The notes below the pieces were generated by a model. It was not told where the DNA came from. It was given only the letters and a program-made list of their open reading frames with translations, and searched no databases. From the NCBI RefSeq assembly GCF_014839805.1, contig NC_051123.1, positions 9,840,727 to 9,904,726 on the forward strand: DNA of 64,000 nucleotides, written 5' to 3'. The position numbers and the translations under genes were made by a program. Origin of the DNA: Manduca sexta (lineage: Eukaryota; Arthropoda; Insecta; Lepidoptera; Sphingidae). Below are positions 60,188 to 64,000 of this stretch, piece by piece. The first letter of the stretch is position 1, and each line of letters starts with the position of its first letter.

Positions 60188-60593
60188 AAGTAGTAGGCTA
60201 TAAGGAATGTACTAATATAGCTGTTCTGAAAGCGAAGATTTTGTTGTTGTTGGTTTCTGTAGTTATTGACGATTGGTTACGAGTGTCTAGAGTGACAGGA
60301 ATGTACAAATAGTTGGCTGAGCTAAAGTCGAGATGTTTTTGTTTGCGGTATTTGTATATGAACGAGTGTGATGGCTACACGTGACATTCTGTCAATAGAT
60401 TGTCGGAATGTTCAATAGTCGGTCTATCTGATAGCGAAGTAATTTTGGCGTAGATATTTGTGAATTGTATAGAAGTAATAATGTAAATGTGGTATGTCAA
60501 TATGATATTGATATTGGATGTAATGTTAAGGACATTAAACTTCATGTAATAATGTTATTTAACATAATATTTTGTGCTCCACGACGATCATAA

Positions 60594-60981
60594 TAGGGGA
60601 CCGTCGTGTGTTTGATTGTGTACATTATTCTATATGTATTGGTTAATAATACGAAAAAGAAACCCTTCTGCGAAAACTGCATTAAAATTGGTTAAAAAAT
60701 GAGCCAGTAATTCATATTTCAAATATTACTATGTGCCGAAGTGGGCGCGAAGTGGGGATATCGCTTCATCTCTTTCTTTCGCTCGTGTCGTAATGCCCGA
60801 TGACGTCACACGTGGGTATTGCGCCTCTTTTCTGTTTCTTGTTATTTACCCCTTCTACCGAAATTGAAAGACTTATAACTTGTTAATTTTTTACCGGATT
60901 TAAATAATTCTTTCTGTGTTATAATTTATATAACGTAAATATTTGATAATAATAAAGAACAGAAATGAGTCCGGTCCCCTA
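60594..60981 (+). mobile_element. Family F MITE, second 388-bp copy
   Basis: Begins TAGGGGACCG and ends CCGGTCCCCTA with TA edges. TGACGTCA is at 60801-60808, next to CACGTG two bases downstream. Confidence 0.85.
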
Positions 60982-61191
60982 TTGTCATTCTGGCTTATCT
61001 CATGAAATATAGGACAATAGAGAAAACTAAGCTTTAGCCTTACGAGGAAAATAAAAAGCTCGCCATGTTGTGGTAAAATATGAAACTAATTTCTTCTAAT
61101 GCATAACTTTAAAACGAAGATGGCGCTAAAGCAGGTTTTAATATTTTAATTACAAAACATACTTTTAAATTTAGAACGTTCTAATTTTCAG

Positions 61192-61269
61192 AATAACCCC
61201 TCACTATCTGGCAACGTGCCTGTACGTCGTGACGTCTTCCGCCCGGCGATCGGTTCCGACGCATTATAA
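61192..61269 (+). other. Exon-like GC-rich island of unknown gene
   Basis: Stands out in AT-rich surroundings. On the plus strand the acceptor TTCTAATTTTCAG precedes 25 open codons (beginning NNPSLSGNVPVRRDVF) and a TAA at 61267, with AATAAA at 61343-61348: the shape of a terminal exon. On the minus strand ATG at 61264 opens 20 codons (MRRNRSPGGRRHDV...) to a GTGAGG donor at phase 0, which would fit the acidic channel exon. Neither is proved and I recognise no protein. Confidence 0.3.
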
Positions 61270-61989
61270 CGTATCAAAGTTATTGCGACAAAATAAGGAA
61301 ATATATCATTTTAGTTGTACGTTCTTATCTTTTTCGGTACGGAATAAAGTGGAAAGATTTAAGGCTGAATATATATTAAAGGATTCTGGGACATGTCATC
61401 GACCTCAGAGTAGGCGTGTCGATAGTGGACATCGAGATATTTTGAGATTAATATACTTTTTGAATTGGGGTAATGATAACACTCTTCACAAAGAACACAT
61501 ATACAAATACAAAAACATTTATTTGTACAACACCATGACACAATCAACAAACACAAACAAACATCTTGTTTTTATCCTGAAACGGGTAGGTAGAGTTGTA
61601 ACTAGGGCATTCATTTTCGCTGTGTGTGTTGCGTTATATATTGTGATAGGGGGCGGGTCTATTACTGCATCAGCCACAATTTATTTATTTTGTTTAGTAA
61701 AATGTCGGTAGATGTACCTTTAAATTTCAGGTTGACCAACATCTTTGTCCGCCCCGTGACCATGAACGCTGCATTCGAAATTTCGGGAGAAATTAAATGT
61801 AAAAAGCAGAGATAAAATCCGAAAATTATTTATTTCGATATCTAACATTCGCGTAAACATAACAAGTCATTGAACTTAGCTGTGCTCAATTTCATATAAA
61901 TTGTTTGACTTGTGACAAATTTAGTTACTTTAGCATCGTATTATGTTACTAATGTTACGATTAACAAACTCAAAACATTTGTGAAGACG

Positions 61990-62149
61990 TTATAATGTTT
62001 GTTAGAAGTAATCTTTGAAATCCTTGAACAGATTTGGATGAAATTTGACACACAGATAAACATATAGACTACTTTTTATCGCAATAACATAAATATCAAG
62101 TACATTTATTTGAATAAAATTTCACGTGGGTAAAATCACGAACAACTAG
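61990..62149 (+). mobile_element. Helitron-like remnant with CTAG end
   Basis: AGATTTGGATGAAATTTGAC to CGTGGGTAAAATCACGAACA plus ACTAG|T. The hairpin arms CGTG/CACG precede the end. Confidence 0.6.
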
Positions 62150-62225
62150 TATAATATCAGTATGAACTCCAAACTATTAAAATAACATAACAATATAAAA
62201 AAAACTAATTGCCGTAGTCATAAAT

Positions 62226-62470
62226 TGGTGGTAGGATGTATTTTATATCCGCCCGAATAGCGACCACCGTACACAAGCTGTTAAAACCCGCTATAGTAAA
62301 GTGTGTCGCGTTCCAGGATCAGCCTGTGTATATCTGGTTCCAACAGGCCGACGTAATTGTGACGACTGCCGATGAGTAATCATCTCTCGTCAGTCGACAT
62401 TCTATTGGACCTCACTCTACTTACCATCAGGTGCAGTAGGGTCACATTGCCTTGCACGCATAAAAAAAAA
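62226..62470 (+). mobile_element. Retroposon C, near-complete, with A tail
   Basis: Runs from TTGGTGGTAGGATGTATT to CCTTGCACGCATAAAAAAAAA. Confidence 0.8.
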
Positions 62471-63671
62471 TCGAATGTAATGACGGTAAATGCTGGCTAT
62501 TTCGGTCCATTGTTAAATTGCAATCGATTTTGGATTGTGCTAGTGAATGGCTGCAAAAGCGAACATTTCGAGAATATTCCATGGCACAAATTGCGCTACA
62601 ATTTGACGTACTCATGCATAGTGTAATAATAATTGCTTCTTGCATATTTGTGGAATGTAACTTGATTGGTAATTATTGTATTTGTGGAGATAATTTCCAA
62701 ATTAGCAGTTTAGTTTAAGTCTTATTGTCTACTGCATAAAATACATCGATGCTTAACGGCTATAGTATCACTACCTAACAAAAAACAATGTGTTGTGATA
62801 TTTTAAGAGGTGCACACAACCTCTTGCCATCCCTTATCCTTTATTAATAATGATGTCCCTTTGAGATTGTCAGGTGTACGATTCTTTTGAAATTGTGAAT
62901 ATTCATTTATGATAAAGATATTATAATTTCAAATAACCCACCTCTAACGTTCCTAGCAAATGCTAAAAGAAAAAAACTTTAATATAGTTATGAATAATAC
63001 ATAACTATATTAGCGAATGTTGTATATACCTATAATAGACATGTGCATTAGACTTTATTGTATTACATAAGTGTTTGTCAGTGTAGAATGTATATACGGT
63101 TGGTGTTTGAATAAAATAAATAAATATTATAATAAAAATATGTCTATGGAATGAATAAAAAAATGGACAAGCATGAGTTGGATTCGCGTATCAAGCGTCC
63201 TATATAAACTTGTAGGTAAGTTGTCTAATTATATATTTGCGGTTATACTATATTAACGATATGATTATATTATATTTACGATTATATGATATAGTATAAG
63301 TACACATTTACAATTTCTACTTATTGTCCTTCACATGTGCTGTAAGAAATTACTTCTTGCTAAATTTTATGATGTCAACGGCAAGTGCCCTATAGGTTTT
63401 GGTTTTGATAGGTTATAAAATCTCAAGATATGCAACACAAAGGGTCTTATATCTTTTGATGATGTTGACGTATGAGTTTATTTTTTTCACAGCTGAAATA
63501 AACTGTACCTATGTATTTTATATAATTTTTAATTTGAAAACTGCGGGCTCCCGAGAAAAAGGGTTGTGAGAGACAGATGGACAACAAAGTGATCCTATAA
63601 GGATTCCTTTTGAGGTACGGAACAGTAAAAAGCGCCCAAAATAGAATACTCTATTGGTAATATATTTTTAC
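62471..63671. other. No gene seen
   Basis: AT-rich spacer; small ATAT-rich palindromes at 63240-63300. Confidence 0.45.
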
Positions 63672-63835
63672 TATTTTTTTATTGCTTTGTATGACGTGAC
63701 GTGTTTGCCTTTCGCCTGATGGTAAGCGATACGACCACCATTACAGTAGAATTAGCATCCAACACCTTGAATTACAAAGTATTAGAGACGTTAGGTCTCA
63801 TTATGTGTTATGATGTTAAGTCTCATTATATTTGT
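63672..63835 (-). mobile_element. Retroposon A, diverged 3' end
   Basis: Minus strand ends CTTACCATCAGGCGAAAGGC and an A tail. A SINE-2 tail follows immediately to the right. Confidence 0.65.
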
Positions 63836-64000
63836 GCTCGATATGATGCTAGGCTCGCCCCATATCACATTATGGGACGGATTGGCGAAAAATGAGAGCC
63901 CTAGTTGTACCTCTGCCTAACCCTTCGTGAATGAACATGAACACAACACTTGGACGTAGATACGCAAAAAGGACCCACCCACAGTATGATCGAAAATGAG

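Noticed and set aside
61229..61711. 160-aa plus-strand ORF
   Set aside because: It starts from GTG, runs through AT-rich sequence and a SINE-2 tail, and resembles no protein. Only the short 5' GC-rich piece in another frame is kept as a candidate.

Overview
This is eukaryotic nuclear DNA, AT-rich and crowded with repeats, and it reads as a moth or butterfly (Lepidoptera) genome. The repeats point there: a tRNA-derived SINE with an (ATT)n tail, a second tRNA-derived SINE with a different head, poly(A)-tailed retroposon ends sharing a 'CTTACCATCAGG' 3' module, RTE-type LINE ends, and Helitrons of the type usually called Lep1. I cannot name the species. No long intact ORF encodes a protein I recognise; most long ORFs are chance reading through repeats.

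The one well-supported host gene is on the minus strand. Three exons (24602-24445, 11171-11003, 8924-8727) join with matching phases (2, 0, 0) into an open 175-codon stretch. Its last part matches the linker and first membrane segment (S1) of a cyclic-nucleotide-gated (CNG) cation channel of the CNGA/Cngl type. The pore, C-linker and nucleotide-binding exons must lie beyond the left edge (below position 1); the start codon and promoter lie to the right, possibly beyond the window. The two internal introns are about 2.1 kb and 13.3 kb and are full of repeats.

Region by region: 1-8.7 kb is intronic or 3'-ward sequence with SINE copies. 8.7-24.6 kb holds the three exons and their introns, including a 668-bp Helitron (13253-13920), a Lep1 copy (21538-21728) and two LINE 3' ends. 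24.6-64 kb is repeat-rich sequence that is either 5' intron or intergenic. It contains a foldback element (31893-32108), a solo LTR with a 5-bp target duplication (37070-37261), a Helitron carrying a 123-bp minisatellite (39301-40154), a TA-flanked MITE family that keeps a TGACGTCA (CRE) motif in all four copies, a SINE-bounded composite (52062-53872), a TIR element of about 0.93 kb, and a hAT element with perfect 8-bp target duplications and a decayed BED zinc finger (58579-59283). A short GC-rich, exon-like island at about 61.2 kb is the only other coding candidate.

All family names and identities come from reading the sequence and from remembered family features; no search was run.
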